Positions 10,660 to 22,791 of a stretch of 64,000 nucleotides of DNA are shown here, in pieces. The stretch lies in contig JAQJZZ010000011.1 of assembly GCA_030077755.1 (NCBI GenBank), forward strand, positions 248,001 to 312,000, in the 5' to 3' direction. The position numbers and the translations under genes were made by a program. Each line of letters begins with the position of its first letter. The stretch's first letter is position 1. Below the pieces are notes generated by a model. That model worked only from the letters and a program-made list of their open reading frames with translations, had not been told where the DNA came from and did not search any database. Origin of the DNA: Filosporella fistucella. Its lineage: Eukaryota > Ascomycota > Leotiomycetes > Helotiales.

Positions 10660-13007
10660 TCACTTGAATCTCGATGTGCAACGACCCATAACTTCTCCCT
10701 GGCATACCAGCTCTGCATTGAATTCCGATCCATCGAGGGTAAGGTAGATGTCGAAGTATACACGGTAGAAGGTTCCTTGTGGTGTGTCCATTCTTTCGAA
10801 ATCTTTCTCGAGGTTCTTGCGGGAAAGATCTGAAGTCAGAGTCACAACTTCCTTGACACCTATTTACTGTTAGCAAAGACCATTTTGAGTAATACACCAA
10901 ACTTACGGGGATCCTTAGTATACTCAGGGCAAACATCATCATCACAAGCGTACAAGATATCCTCGTACATCAGGGTAGCACCAGGAGCGACTTGTCTGAA
11001 GAAAGAAACCTTTACAGGCTCTCCAATCTTCACTCTTTGGCCCTTCTGCACGAAAATTTGTCGAGTAAACTTGCAACGATCCTTACCATCCAAAGATGGA
11101 ACACGATAAGCTTCTGGGTGGTGACCCTCCTTGAAAGGTTGGAGAGTTGCCATAAGATAATGTCGACGAGCGACACGGGAAGTAACAACACGCTCTGTGA
11201 TACCAGCAGTGACGGCACCCTTGACGATAGCGGCAACGGAATCCATAGGTCTGACAACCTTGGCTTGGAATTGAGGAGGTACGTGGAGCTTGATCTGTTG
11301 GAAAAGGTACTCTGAAGCACCGAATCCACCGACTACCAAAACATTTTGAAGCGTTCTGTTTTGTGCTTGAATGGCAATGATCTGGTTTCGGACCAACTCC
11401 AAAATTCTGTTCACGACAGGCTCGAAACATTGTAGGATCTCCTCGTTCGTGAAAGTCATGTAACCTTCCTCAATACCTGCCTCTGGGAACTCAGCCTCAA
11501 TACCAACATCCACAGCCCACTTCTGATTGTTATTGCGGAAATCGGCCTTGATTCTGTTCTCGAAATCCATAATACACTTAGCATAAACTCTACCAGCGGT
11601 CTTGGATCCATCTGGCAGTTTCATCTTTCGGATTTTTGTTCGCAAAATGTTGCTGAAATTCCGGTTCAATGCTGTCGAACCACAAGAATCACCGGATCCT
11701 GCCGTACATTCAGAAACTGTGAAAGGTGATTCTTCTTCAACTTCATAAGCAATTAAATCGACGGTTCCACCACCACAATCAACAATGAGCACAGCATCAT
11801 GGACCTTGAGATTCAGTAGACCAGCTTTAGAACAGAACAAGGCAGCGGCTTCAGGCTCAGTAATGAGAGTAAGCCTATTGTCGTTCTCGTCACGTAAGAA
11901 TCCAGCTTGGATAGCTGCAGCTCTAGTCGCAGCCTTTCCAGCATCGTTCCAAATAGCCGGAACTGTGAGGTAGTATCTGATATTTCGCTCCTCTCTGTTG
12001 AAAACTTCACCGAGTGTCTTTTGCAGCTGGCTTCGCATCGCTTGTCGGAGCTTGAAGAGGTAGTCTGCCGCCACATCGATTTCTGATTTTCCTGGTGGAA
12101 GGGGAGGAAGGTTGATAGGATCAATATATGTGTTACCGGAAAGCATGAGTTGAAGCTTGAACCACTCGACCTTTTGCACACCTGGCTTTGGATAACCAGT
12201 TGGTGCTAAGGCATCAGCGATATCAGGTCCCCAGCCTACAACCTTCTGATATTGATCGTAGTAAAGCACGGTAGGAATCTATAACTGTCAACATTGCCAT
12301 GGCCAAATCCCACCCCACATACCTTCTGTTTTGTGTATGAACCAGCACCAGGCCACTCTGTAATGATATCTTCCTTAGCTTCTGTGTTGGTCGCGAAAGC
12401 GAAAGCGACACCGGAGAAAGTAGTTCCCTGAGCGAATTAGTGATAGGCTTTGGAGGCAATGATAATAACTTACAAAGTCGATACCGACGATCAGTTGCGC
12501 TTTACTTCGTCCAGCTCCTTCGACTTCGACAGCATTGTTTCTGTTCGCATACTGAGCCGCAGCAACGCTTCCTCCGGGTGGGACCTGTGGAGCTCCATAT
12601 TGAGGTGGCCCATATTGAGGAGGAGCATTTGCTTGAGGTGGTGGTCCCATATTGTTTCCTGGATGTCCTGGAGGATAACCACCGGCAGCAGCTGTGTTGA
12701 TCGGAGGAGGTCCTCCCATTACTTGCGACGGCGGTGTACGAGGATTGCCTGCCATAGGACTCTGAGTACGTCCAGCAGGAGCGGGAGCGTAGTTATTTGT
12801 ATAACTTGGTGGTCTCCCACCTGGACCGGGATGATTCATGGGTAAACTCGTGGTCGAAGACGAGGCTGTTGAGGGGAGGACGGGTCTGCCAGCAAGCTGT
12901 GGCGCTGAAGAGGTGGGGTTTTGAGCGATAGAAGTAGAGACGTTGGCGCTTGATTTGCGTTTGGAGCCGAATCCAAGGCTTTTAAACCGGGAGTTCATAG
13001 AACTCAT
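10660..13007 (-). CDS. HSPA12-like Hsp70-family ATPase with Pro/Gln-rich N-terminus (4 exons)
   Basis: Exons 13007-12474, 12427-12323, 12278-10907 and 10859-10660 give about 736 aa. Residues 1-165 are disordered and rich in Pro, Gly, Gln and Asn. The actin/Hsp70 ATPase domain follows. Phosphate-1 (IVGIDFGTTFSGVAFAF) is split exactly by the first intron, phosphate-2 is LIVDCGGGTVDLIAYEV, and the adenosine motif is NVLVVGGFGASEYLF. The C-terminal part is not a classical Hsp70 peptide-binding domain, which resembles the HSPA12 subgroup common in filamentous fungi. It should bind ATP; clients and role are unknown. An ATG three codons downstream (12998) is an alternative start. All introns have GTAAGT/GTATGT donors and phases agree. 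Confidence 0.88.
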
Positions 13008-16000
13008 AAGGACCAGGACCAGGACTGAATAATCAGAGAGGAAGAAGGAAGAATTAAAGAGAGGAAGTGGTGGACTTCGTGTTGCTGCGCTGCTCCTGTC
13101 AGCCAACGTCAAACAAATTGGCGCTAGCGACCCGCCGGGCTGAGTTTGAAGAGGGACGAGGGATGGAGGCAGACGGAGTTGAAAATGGAGGAGTGGAGGG
13201 AAGGTGAGCGAGGGGAGCTGGAGGCGAACGGAGGGGAAATGCGAGCTCAGGCTCAGGCTCAGACTCAGACTTAGATTCGGACTCAAGCTCAGGTTGGGTG
13301 GATGTTGGGTGAGGTGAGGTGAGGTGAGGGTAAGGTCCTAGAAGGTGGTCCTTGTCCGTCCTGCTGCGTGGTCGGCACGCTGCTGTTGCTGGCCGCTGGG
13401 ACTGTACTCTAGGTACTGGACTGGACTGTACCAGGTGTGAAGCAGTCCTGATCAGAGTAACATGCGAAATAGGTACAGTGCGAAGCTGCAGGAACCGTAA
13501 GAAAGCCAAGTACCGTGGCGGACGAATATGATGAGATGGAAATGTCTTGGTTTGCAATTGAATGCCTTCCTGTTGTCTGTCTCTCTGTCTGCACAGAAGG
13601 ACAAAGAAAAGTTGTGTGGAGGCTGTTTGTCGCTGCTTTGTGGTGGGTGGTGGGGGATGTAGCTGAACGCTGCTGAACGAGGGCGGCGAAGGATTCTTCT
13701 CGCTTTGTTCCAGATGCAGATGGTCAACCGTCAAAGGAAGACGCCACACGAGAATTCCAACACAGTCAAGTCTGGTAACATAGAAAACAAAACGAATGGT
13801 TTGGAAGTTGGTAATTGAAGTGGACAGTTGCTGAAGATGTGTGAGAACCGTTCCAGAAGAGGAAGATTAAGTGCAGTCCTGATCTCATTCCATCTGATCT
13901 GATCTGATTTGAGCTTCCATTAAGAGGCTCGCGTTACCTTACGAAAGGAGGGGGGAAAGACTCTGCCGCATACGCACGCATACGCAGTCGACAAACCTCT
14001 CACTGGATCAGTCTCAAGCAAGTCCTTCTTCTATCAACTGCATAGAATCATTATTGATTGCATGGTGAAAAAGCGCTGGCCTGTCTACTTTCTCTCGTCA
14101 TCACTTTAATCTGCACATAACATATTGCATACGATTATCAGTCTCAGTCCTATTCTAATTCCTATTCCGGTTCCTATTGACCCCCGTAAAGTCTTCACTG
14201 CACCTCTTGCTTCTCGACTTGCTCAGCCTCACTCCCACTACTCAAGCCAAAGCAAACAGCCTTCGCCCCGCACTCAGGCTGTCTCTCCGAAGCAAGTCTG
14301 CCTTACGAGCCGCGCACATGGTACGATGGCTGGAAAGAGGAAGTCTCACAACAGTGCCTTTCTTTTACACATCATACATAAATATAGAAGTGCAGTCCTG
14401 CGTCCGAACGAGGAGCAGTAGTCAGCCGTTTGACTTTAAACTACCCTAAGGTACTTCTTCTCTAGCGGTCCTGAATCCTAAAGAATCCTGACACACAAAG
14501 TGTGAGGTGGTGTCGATTCAAGCCCGCCGCAAGATGGCTTCACTGCTTTTTTGCCAATATGGGATCTGATTGGGCGGAAACCGGTATCTCGTATCTGGGC
14601 CATACAAAACTGCGGTCAGCTTGAGATCTATTTCATTCGATAACGGGCTTTCGAATACATTCTGGTTCTTTGATAAACCAAGAAAATGCCCTCGACTTCA
14701 AACTCGCTCTTTTGGAGAAAGCGACACATTGAGAGATTCAAAGACTCGATGCTAGTCACGATCACATCACCTCACCTCATCTAAACGGCCTATCACGTGT
14801 GTTACTATCGATGTACGATGTACGAGATCCAAGGGAATGGGATGCTGTTCCGAACGTATTACTATGAGGATGGCAGTCTCGCGAATGCCGAAGCATGGAG
14901 GACTACGACAACCACCAGTAAGTGGCCAGCCAGGACCCATACCTACCTACCCCGCCATCATCATATGACTTGAGGGGCAAATACATATCGACGACAAACT
15001 CTTACACCTGGTGGGCGAATCTGAGGGAAGGTCTAATTGCAGGACTGTTATTTTGCAGAGGTCTATTGAGTTTTTCGCTCGCGAACGAAGTATTATCGGA
15101 CATAAATTCCAGGCCAGGGTGTTGACAAGAAATAAGTGTGATGAAAGCGGTGGGAGCTCTACACAAGAGTATTTTGGCTCGCGAGACGCTGGAAGAAGTC
15201 GGTGTGATGAAAGTCTCAAACTGAGACTTTCTTGACTTAAAACTGAGGGCAAGAATACTTAATCAAGACTAGGGAGCACGTCGCAAGCAATTGCGTCTCT
15301 TTCTCAGCATTGCATCTCCAAAGTGTAAAGCCATCTTCAGAAATGAAGGCCTTGGCTTGAGATACTATCCTAGCAGCTCCCTTTTCTGAGTTAATTCACC
15401 CTGTACTTAGATACTAGGAGAAAATTATCGAAAAGAAGGGCAATTTACCATACGGCCACAACTCATCTCGATTCCAACTCCACCCTCATCTGGTTGCATT
15501 GATCGATATTTCCATTTGCCTGAATTGAAACTTCAGAGTGGATCTTCAACCACATAATTGGCAAAATAACCTTATCTCGTCCCGCAAAGCATCCTCCTCC
15601 CCAGAAAACATTTCCGCAAGTAAATGTCTGTGTACGATGCTAAGCAGAAAATGCCAGGTTGGCCAAAAGAAGGGATGGAAACTATTCCCGGAACATGGAG
15701 GCTGGAACACAGATCTGACACGGTGCGTGGAAACACATTGACGCCAACATAAGAATGTAACCAACCCCACGACTCTGACTACAGAACACATGTGTATCAT
15801 TTTGCTTCAACATACCTTCACTTGTACATGTACCTGAAGATCCTCTCCAAATCGTGTAACAATCCAAGTGATCCGTGCATTAAGCGCCTGTTACCTTTCA
15901 CTATCTTCAATTTCTTCTAACTGACCGGTGAAATCGGCCATCGCTTGCAAGTCATCACTTGTTGACCGGACCAAGACACAACCCAGAACCTTGAAGCGAA

Positions 16001-17220
16001 GTCAATTGCGGATCTCAAACGGAGAAGTTGGAGCTGAAGCTCTCGAGTTTGGCCGAGAGCTGCAAAATATCACGGCATTACGGTCTTCTTATCCTGACTC
16101 TGGCAGGCATTGCAAAATTTGAGGCCGGAAACTGCACTTATTCACACCAAACTCTGCGGCAATTCAAAGCAGAACCTGCAGCGATTACCACCAGATCTAG
16201 CAGCTTCATGCACACCATCTGTTTCTGCTTCAGCCAGCATATACCAGCCTAACAACAGCGGCGCCGAAAAAAAAGTCTCCTCTCCCAACGCCGATAAACC
16301 CACCTTTACTTTCACCTCCTCTAAGCGTTTACCAGGGCCTTGGAATTACCTACGACCATCTGCACCACCATCACCAAATTAATACACAATTCTTTCGTAG
16401 TAATCCCGCCGACGAAATCCCTTCCGGCCATCTGATCGGGTTCCCATGCAGTCACGCCCAGCAGTCGCTCAATTGGCGGTCCCTCAAGACTCTCAAGTGT
16501 GATTCTCTGCTGCTTGTCGCACGGCATAACGGCCCTACTCCAGTCCTAGACGCCATTCAGACCGTGAACCTTACCTGCTCCGTCCAGCAACCAGACGCAA
16601 CGGTAAGGTAGTCGAATAATCATACAGTAGTCGAGGAATAAACGAACAAACGAACCAACCTCCGTATTGCATCGACGAATGGTAGAAGGGAGCTTTTTTG
16701 CCCCTCCCTGACCATCAGCCATTCTACCTATCCCGCTTCACCTTACCTCACCTCACCTCACTCACTCACCTGCCCCGCCAACATCTGGCTTTGCGACTCC
16801 ACATCAACAAGACGTCGTCCCTAATAAAGCCCTCGAGGGCCCCCTCGCCCAAATCCCATTCTTCTCGCACGCCTTCACTTCACTCTCTAGATAATTCTCC
16901 CCCAATTGACGAGGCAAATCTGTACAAACCTCACAAAGTGTCGACACAGAATCCTATCAGTCTCGTGCACGTTGCTTCCTTCGCCTTGGTTGCAGTGCTG
17001 ATTGTAAGTGAAGCGGGGTGCGAACACAACGTCATTTCCACTAATTTTTATTTTTTAGATCGCACAATTCCTATTCACAGATAATTCTTCAAGCTATTCA
17101 AGGACGTCAAAGCCCTACTCTCCCACATCCTACTCTCCTCCTGCCAATATCGTCGAGGGCGGAATCTGCGAGTCTCCGCATCCATTCCCTACAGAACCCC
17201 CCATATCGAGGCCGCACAAG
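13008..17220. promoter_or_regulatory. 4.2 kb intergenic and leader DNA between the Hsp70-like gene and glucokinase
   Basis: This region separates two divergent gene starts. It has purine/pyrimidine-skewed simple repeats: GGCTCA-type hexamers around 13236-13300, GAGGT pentamers around 13310-13330, and CCTCA pentamers at 16741-16770. A well-formed intron is visible at 17004-17058 (donor GTAAGT, branch CACTAAT, acceptor TTTTTAG), probably in the glucokinase 5' UTR. No intact protein gene was recognised. A 68-codon minus frame at 16321-16527 is noted but unsupported. Confidence 0.45.
13236..13330. repeat. simple repeats (GGCTCA hexamer, then GAGGT pentamer)
   Basis: Tandem and near-tandem GGCTCA/GACTCA units run from about 13236 to 13300, followed by GTGAG/GAGGT units at about 13310-13330. 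They lie about 250-320 bp upstream of the Hsp70-like start codon, so they are probably in its promoter or leader. Confidence 0.6.
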
Positions 17221-19171
17221 ATGGCTCTCCTTGCAGAATCGAAGCGGGTGGCTGCTGAATTTGCATTCAGCGATGAAGATGTCAGGAAGACTGTCGTGGA
17301 ATTTATTGCTGAGATGAGTGCGTACTTCCGGTGGCATGATGCGGATACTTGATTTTGACTTGGCGCAGATGAGGGGTTGGTGAAGAATGATACAACCATG
17401 AGCCAGATTCCCACATATGTCACTGCTGTACCAAACGGCACAGAAAAGGTATGGTCTCTCGCCCAGATGAGAAAGATATACTGACTGAATAGGGACTTTA
17501 TCTAGCTGTTGATTTAGGAGGAACCAACTTTCGAGTCTGCTCCATCCAATTGAATGGAGATACAACCTTCAACCTTATACAATCCAAGGTAGCGATACCA
17601 AAGGAGCTTATGGTGGCCAAAACAGCCAAGGAACTTTTCTCATTTTTGGCAAAGCAAATTGAAATATTCTTGCAAACTCACCACGAGGATCAATTTGCTG
17701 CACATATCAGACGGAGGCAAACAGTTAGCACGCCTGAAGGCTACAGGGACGAGCATATCTTCAGATTGGGATTTACTTTCAGTTTCCCAATTCACCAAAT
17801 TGGTATCAACAGAGGAACATTGATGAGATGGACCAAGGGTTTCGATATCCCAGATGCTGTTGGACAAGATGTGTGTATTCTTCTCCAGAAGGAGATTGAC
17901 GCTCTTGGGTTGCCAGTTAAGGTCGCTGCGCTTGTGAATGATACCGTAGGAACGCTCATGGCACGTTCTTATACTTCTCCCGGCAAGACCGGGACTCTTC
18001 TTGGAGCCATTTTTGGAACTGGAACCAACGGAGCTTATGTCGAGAAGCTCTCCGCTATTACCAAACCCATGGAAGGAGACTATGACCAGAGCACTGGAGA
18101 TATGGTGGTGAACACCGAATGGGGCTCATTCGACAACAATCTCAAAGTCCTTCCAACCACCTCTTACGATGCACAACTTGACAGAGAAAGCATCAACCCT
18201 GGCATTCAAATGTTCGAGAAACGTATCTCCGGCATGTTCTTGGGTGAAATTCTTCGTATCGCACTTACAACCATGCTGAAGAAACCAGACATCTCCCTCT
18301 TCTCTGATGCAAACTCCTCCCACAACGACTACCGTTCCACCACTACTATTGACCCCACATCCCCTCTGCACACCCAATGGGCAGTAGATAGCAGTATCCT
18401 CTCCATCGCTGAAGCAGACAACAGCGTCGGTCTCCGTGCTCTCAGACAGGAAATCGAGAAATCTCTCGGCGTCTCGGCAGCTTCTATCGAAGATGCTCAA
18501 GCCGTTAAGGAAATTTCCCACGCTATCGCCGAGCGTGCTGCTCGTCTATCAGGTGCTGCCATCGGCGCAGTCATAATCCACACCGGTCGTCTCAACCCAG
18601 GCGCATCATCCGTTCCTGGTCCTGTCTCGGCAGGCTCCATAGCTCAAGATATCAAGAGCCTGAATCTTGCATCCGCCGCCTCAGCCACCGCTAACAAGCT
18701 AGCTGATGCCGCCGGTCTCGCCGTAAACGAAGACGAGATCGTGGATGTTGGTGTTGACGGCTCATTGGTAGAATTCTATCCCGGCTTTGAGGACTATATG
18801 CGAGAGGCTTTGCGCGCGTTACCTGAGATTGGAGCTACGGGGGAGAGGAGAATCAGGATTGGTATCGCGAAGGATGGCTCCGGTGTTGGAGCCGCGCTTA
18901 TAGCGCTTGTGGCTGCGAAAATGGAGAGGAAGCAAGATTATATTGGGTATGTCTATTTCTTCCTTCCCATCCCACCTCTATTTCTCACGTTTTCCCTCCC
19001 TCCTCTCGCGCTTTTCCGTTTCCCCCCATCCCTCCTTCATCCCCTCACACCTCTCCCCAAAAACCACAAACAAACTAACACCTCTCCCCCAGCGACCTCC
19101 GCGCCAAACTAGCAGAAGTAGGCGAAGAAGACAACGAAGAAGCCACTGGAGGTGAAGAACCCCTTCAATGA
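17221..19171 (+). CDS. glkA: glucokinase (hexokinase family, 4 coding exons)
   Basis: Exons 17221-17317, 17369-17448, 17493-18946 and 19093-19171 give about 569 aa. The kinase shows the phosphate-1 loop LAVDLGGTNFRVCS, the sugar-binding region LGFTFSFPIHQ...TLMRWTKGFDIP, ALVNDTVGTLMARSY, and GAIFGTGTNGAYVE with NTEWGSFDN. These are hexokinase-family hallmarks, and VCSIQLNGDTTFN fits the fungal glucokinase (GlkA/Glk1) branch better than hexokinase II. It phosphorylates glucose at C6 with ATP in the cytosol, at the entry to glycolysis. The C-terminus is an acidic tail after a small last exon. The first intron donor is GTGCGT. A spliced leader exon lies upstream, in frame with this ATG (see findings). 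Confidence 0.93.
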
Positions 19172-20702
19172 ACCTGATTTCCCTACCTATAGCATAATGA
19201 TTCCAGCTCCTTTTGGCTTTTGCTTGTCTACTAAGCTGCGTTATTGGGTCTGAGCCAGCTGTTGGTACTGCTGGTGAGGTTGGGCAAATAAGGTTACGCC
19301 TGTGTGACATGTTGTCTACCTATTTGTGATAGTACAGCTTGATGAGTCGGAAGAGAAATGAATGATTGCTACCTCCCTGCTATGCTATGCGAAGATGATG
19401 TTTGAAAAGTGAATTTTTGTTTGTGGAGTGAAGGTTGATTGGAGGATAGCTACTCAAAGCTTTAAATTTCATGCTTTTGCCTCCTCGCGAGCTGTATGAC
19501 ACGGCGCCCTTGGTCTGGGAACTTACGCGTCGTATCTAGTGGAGTGATTCAGCAAAAGGAGAAATGAGGTATGTATTCGTGGAGCGTCGAAGAAGTAACC
19601 CATTTATTATCAGTCTGTCAGTCAGTCTATCATCGTAGACGACTTCCAGAATCACGAATCACGAATCATGACAATATTCAATATACCCACCTCCCTTCTT
19701 GCATTTAAATCTCCATATACCCACCAAACCTCACGTCACATCACAAACAAGTCACCGAAGAAATTAAAAGCACTTTTTGATTTGCATCAGGCATCTAGTT
19801 ACATCAGGGGGTATCGTCCATTCCATCCATCCATGAACGCCAGTATCCGTATGGTCATAAAGGTCATCCGAATTTCCCATTTGTCCTCCCATTTTGTAAC
19901 GCCGTGAAATATGAGTAACGCAAATAGATAGCAGGCATGATCAAGTCAAACCTCTGTCAAAAAAGAGAGAGAAGATGACTGATCGTCCACAATCAATCAA
20001 GACCATGGCAATGCTGTTCAGATAGCGTATGAAATGTAATGCAATGCAATATTCATCGATTGATCGGTAAAACGCCGGGAAATGTGTATGAAACGCAGGT
20101 GAGATAGCAAGCATGATCAGGTCGAGCGAACACTCTGCGAGAAGTAGAGTAGAAAGCTGACTGATCGTCCACAATCAATTAAGTCCATGGCAATGCTACT
20201 CAGAAAGCGTGTGAAAATGTAATGCAACTTGCAACGTTTGATTCGTGAAACGCCGAAAAGTGTGTATGAAAACGCAGATGAGATCAGCAAGCATGATAAG
20301 CTAGACGTTCCTGAGAAGGCCAACTATCATCCACAATCAATTAAGGCCATGGTGATGCTGCTCAAATAGCGTGCGACATGGAAAAGCAGGCATGATAGAG
20401 TGTTCTTCCGAAGAAGACGCTCAATCGTCCACAATCACTTAAGACCATGGCGATGCAATCCAGACGTGGAATCGAAGATGTGAAATAACGAAAATCCAGG
20501 CAGAAACGGCGATAAAAACGTCTAGAAACCTAGAAAGAGTCGCCGTTTCCGGTGTGGTAGGGTTGTGAAAGCAGTTTGGTAAGGTCGAGGACGGCAGAAA
20601 TCCAATGTGGAGGCCAAATTTCCAACCAAAGGTAAATCGAGGACGATGATGATTGACAGAGATCCGTGGAGTTTGGCAAGAAATTGGCGACCAGATAGAG
20701 CT
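19172..20702. other. convergent intergenic region containing a degenerate tandem repeat
   Basis: This 1.5 kb lies between the stop codons of glucokinase (+) and spp1 (-). The left part should hold the glkA 3' UTR and shows no gene. The right half is dominated by the repeat listed separately. Confidence 0.45.
19913..20462. repeat. degenerate long-period tandem repeat, four core copies
   Basis: A core motif resembling GATCGTCCACAATCAATYAA, followed by GACCATGGCAATGCT, starts near 19981, 20163, 20325 and 20423. Between cores there are further shared blocks: a TGTAATGCAA stretch, a gAAACGCCG block, GTGTATGAAA, and an AGCAagCATGAT block. Copy spacing shrinks from about 182 to 162 to 98 bp, so units are losing internal sequence. 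It carries no open frame and sits between convergent gene ends. Confidence 0.8.
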
Positions 20703-22791
20703 CTAAAATAGTCGGATGACGGTGTTGTGGGCGTAATAAGGTTTGGTAGCCTCGCGAGTCTCAGCGTCCTCGAGAATCTCCTTCTGACGCTGGATCAACT
20801 TCATCATATCCTCTCTGGCCCACTGAGTTTCCTTCATATAGCTCTCCTTACCCATCTGTTGCCATCCACGATGTTGTCGGCATTCACTGGACTTCTTAAG
20901 ACACATATCCTTGAGCTCGTCGGCAACTTGAGGAGTAGGAGGAATGACCTGGCCAGGATATGGGATGACGGCACCAATGGCGGCAGTCTCAGGGGTTCGT
21001 GGTCCAAGAGTTGAGTCTGGTTTACTGAATGCATCCTTGGCCTCGTCAGATTCCATCCAACGCTCGAATTCAGCATCGTTGAAGGCTAAGCGATCATCGA
21101 AACCACATATCTTTTGCTTGCCAGATTTGGATTGTGCAACCTTAACACGCTCCAGTACCAAGCTGAGAAGTCGATATTTCTTGATCACAATTTGGTTCAT
21201 CTTCTCGAGCTCCCGCTTGTCGTCTTCGATTGAAGTGATCTCTACCTTCTCCTCAGCAGTGAGAAAGTCGTTTCCTACAGCGTGGTCTAAATAATTAGCA
21301 AACGAAAAGGCCAAAGACTAAAGATACTCACCTGGATCGGCGCCCTCAGGAACGGGAAGAGTTGGCTTCTTGCCAAACTCATGGAGTCTCTTAGCACTGC
21401 CTCCAGCAGCTGCTACCAAGCTTCCCATTTCACTCTCGTTCAACACTCCACCGCGTGACGGTTCAAGGTCCTTCCTAGCCAATGCGATGATCACAGTGTA
21501 CCAAGCATGCTTGCAAGCATCACTACAGTACTTGCTTTGTTCCTCCTTGGAAACTCGGGCAGCTTTGCGGCATCCATTGTATTTGGTCATTCGACAGAGG
21601 CGTTTCCAGGTGGTGAACAGCTTTTCAGGAATAGTGCACTTTGGGCAGACGAAATGATCTAGAAGCTCGCGTGCGTCCTCCTCTTTGATTGAGACACAAT
21701 TGCAATGGTACCAGTCCTGGCAAGGTCCCTCACAACTCACCATCATCCTATGATCGTCGGGTCCTCTACAAATGCAGTATACTCCACCATCATTGCTTCC
21801 AGAGTCATCAGGAGAGCCAGTTTCGTTTGCGTGAGAGTCGCGCGAAGAGCCAGCAGAAGGACCTTGTACTCGATCTATGACATGTTAGCATAATACAACA
21901 CCATGGAGAGGTGACATACTGTCGACTTTGGGCTTCTTGTTTGATGGCTTCTTGACTGGCGCAGCAGTTCCCTTCTTCTTGACATGACCCTTCTCCATCT
22001 TGACAGGAGGTGCTGGACTATCCGAATGCGCAAAGGTTGGTGGTGTATCGCGACTTGAAGAGGGAGTTGTTGACGGTGCGGCGGATGGAGCTTTGCGGTG
22101 ACGACCCTCGCTCTTTATCTTCTCAGAAATACTCATACCAACCATTGTGTCATGTGGTATGGATTCACTTCGGCTGATGGTAGGTTTGGGTACTTTTGGT
22201 GCTGAGACCCTAGGTGCGGATGGTTTTGGTGGGGCTCTCGATTGTGATGCGCGACCAGAGAGTTCAGCTTCAATATCTGCCTTAGCTTTGGCTCTCTTTT
22301 CTGCCATCATCTTCAAGGCAAGTTCTCGAGTTTCACCGCTGAGTCGAAATTTGCGAGAGTTTTTGGCGTCCTTGGAATTTTTATTGTACATTCTCGAGTC
22401 GGCTGCAGTATAGACCTTGTTCCACTGGTAATCATCCTCGCCTGCTGGGGTAGGTGAAGCTTCAGGGTATTTGTATTTGAAGTTCGGATCATTGTGAGTG
22501 ATAATCTCAAAGATCCAGAGGGGATGGGACGTATAGTCTGGTAGAGCTGGGTTTGGCGGTACAAAAGTTTGGGCGCTCATTGAGCTTGAGCTAGCTGCCT
22601 CTACCGGCGCCTATACTATATTAGCATGTACACATGTAATGTGTGTGCGATTTGACGCGCTCGAGGTGAAGTTCACAGCTGTAGTGCGAACGAGGCGGAA
22701 GGTAGATTGGGAATTGAGGAGAGAGGATGGTACTTACAGTTTGGTCGCTGCCAGGAGGGCCAGCTGGTACATTTTCCATGTTGGTGTCCAT
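20703..22791 (-). CDS. spp1: COMPASS (Set1) complex subunit Spp1, PHD-finger protein (4 exons)
   Basis: Exons 22791-22738, 22610-21920, 21874-21332 and 21286-20703 give about 623 aa. The 54-nt first exon starts MDTNMENVPAGPPGSDQT and joins in frame to sequence that is open upstream of a second ATG. The first 240 residues are Ser/Pro/Lys-rich. A C4HC3 PHD finger follows: VYCICRGPDDHRMMVSC, CQDWYHCNCV and HFVCPKC. A second Cys group (YNGCRKAARVSKEEQSKYCS, DACKHAW) is typical of Spp1/CXXC1 homologues, as is the coiled C-terminal part. In yeast Spp1 reads H3K4 methylation and is part of the Set1 methyltransferase complex, so a nuclear chromatin role is expected from homology. Confidence 0.9.

Noticed and set aside
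16321..16527. 68-codon minus ATG frame (MPCDKQQRITLESLEGPPIE...)
   Set aside because: It starts with ATG and reads moderately well, but there is no known domain, no splice partner and no support from neighbours. It lies in the long leader region of glucokinase.
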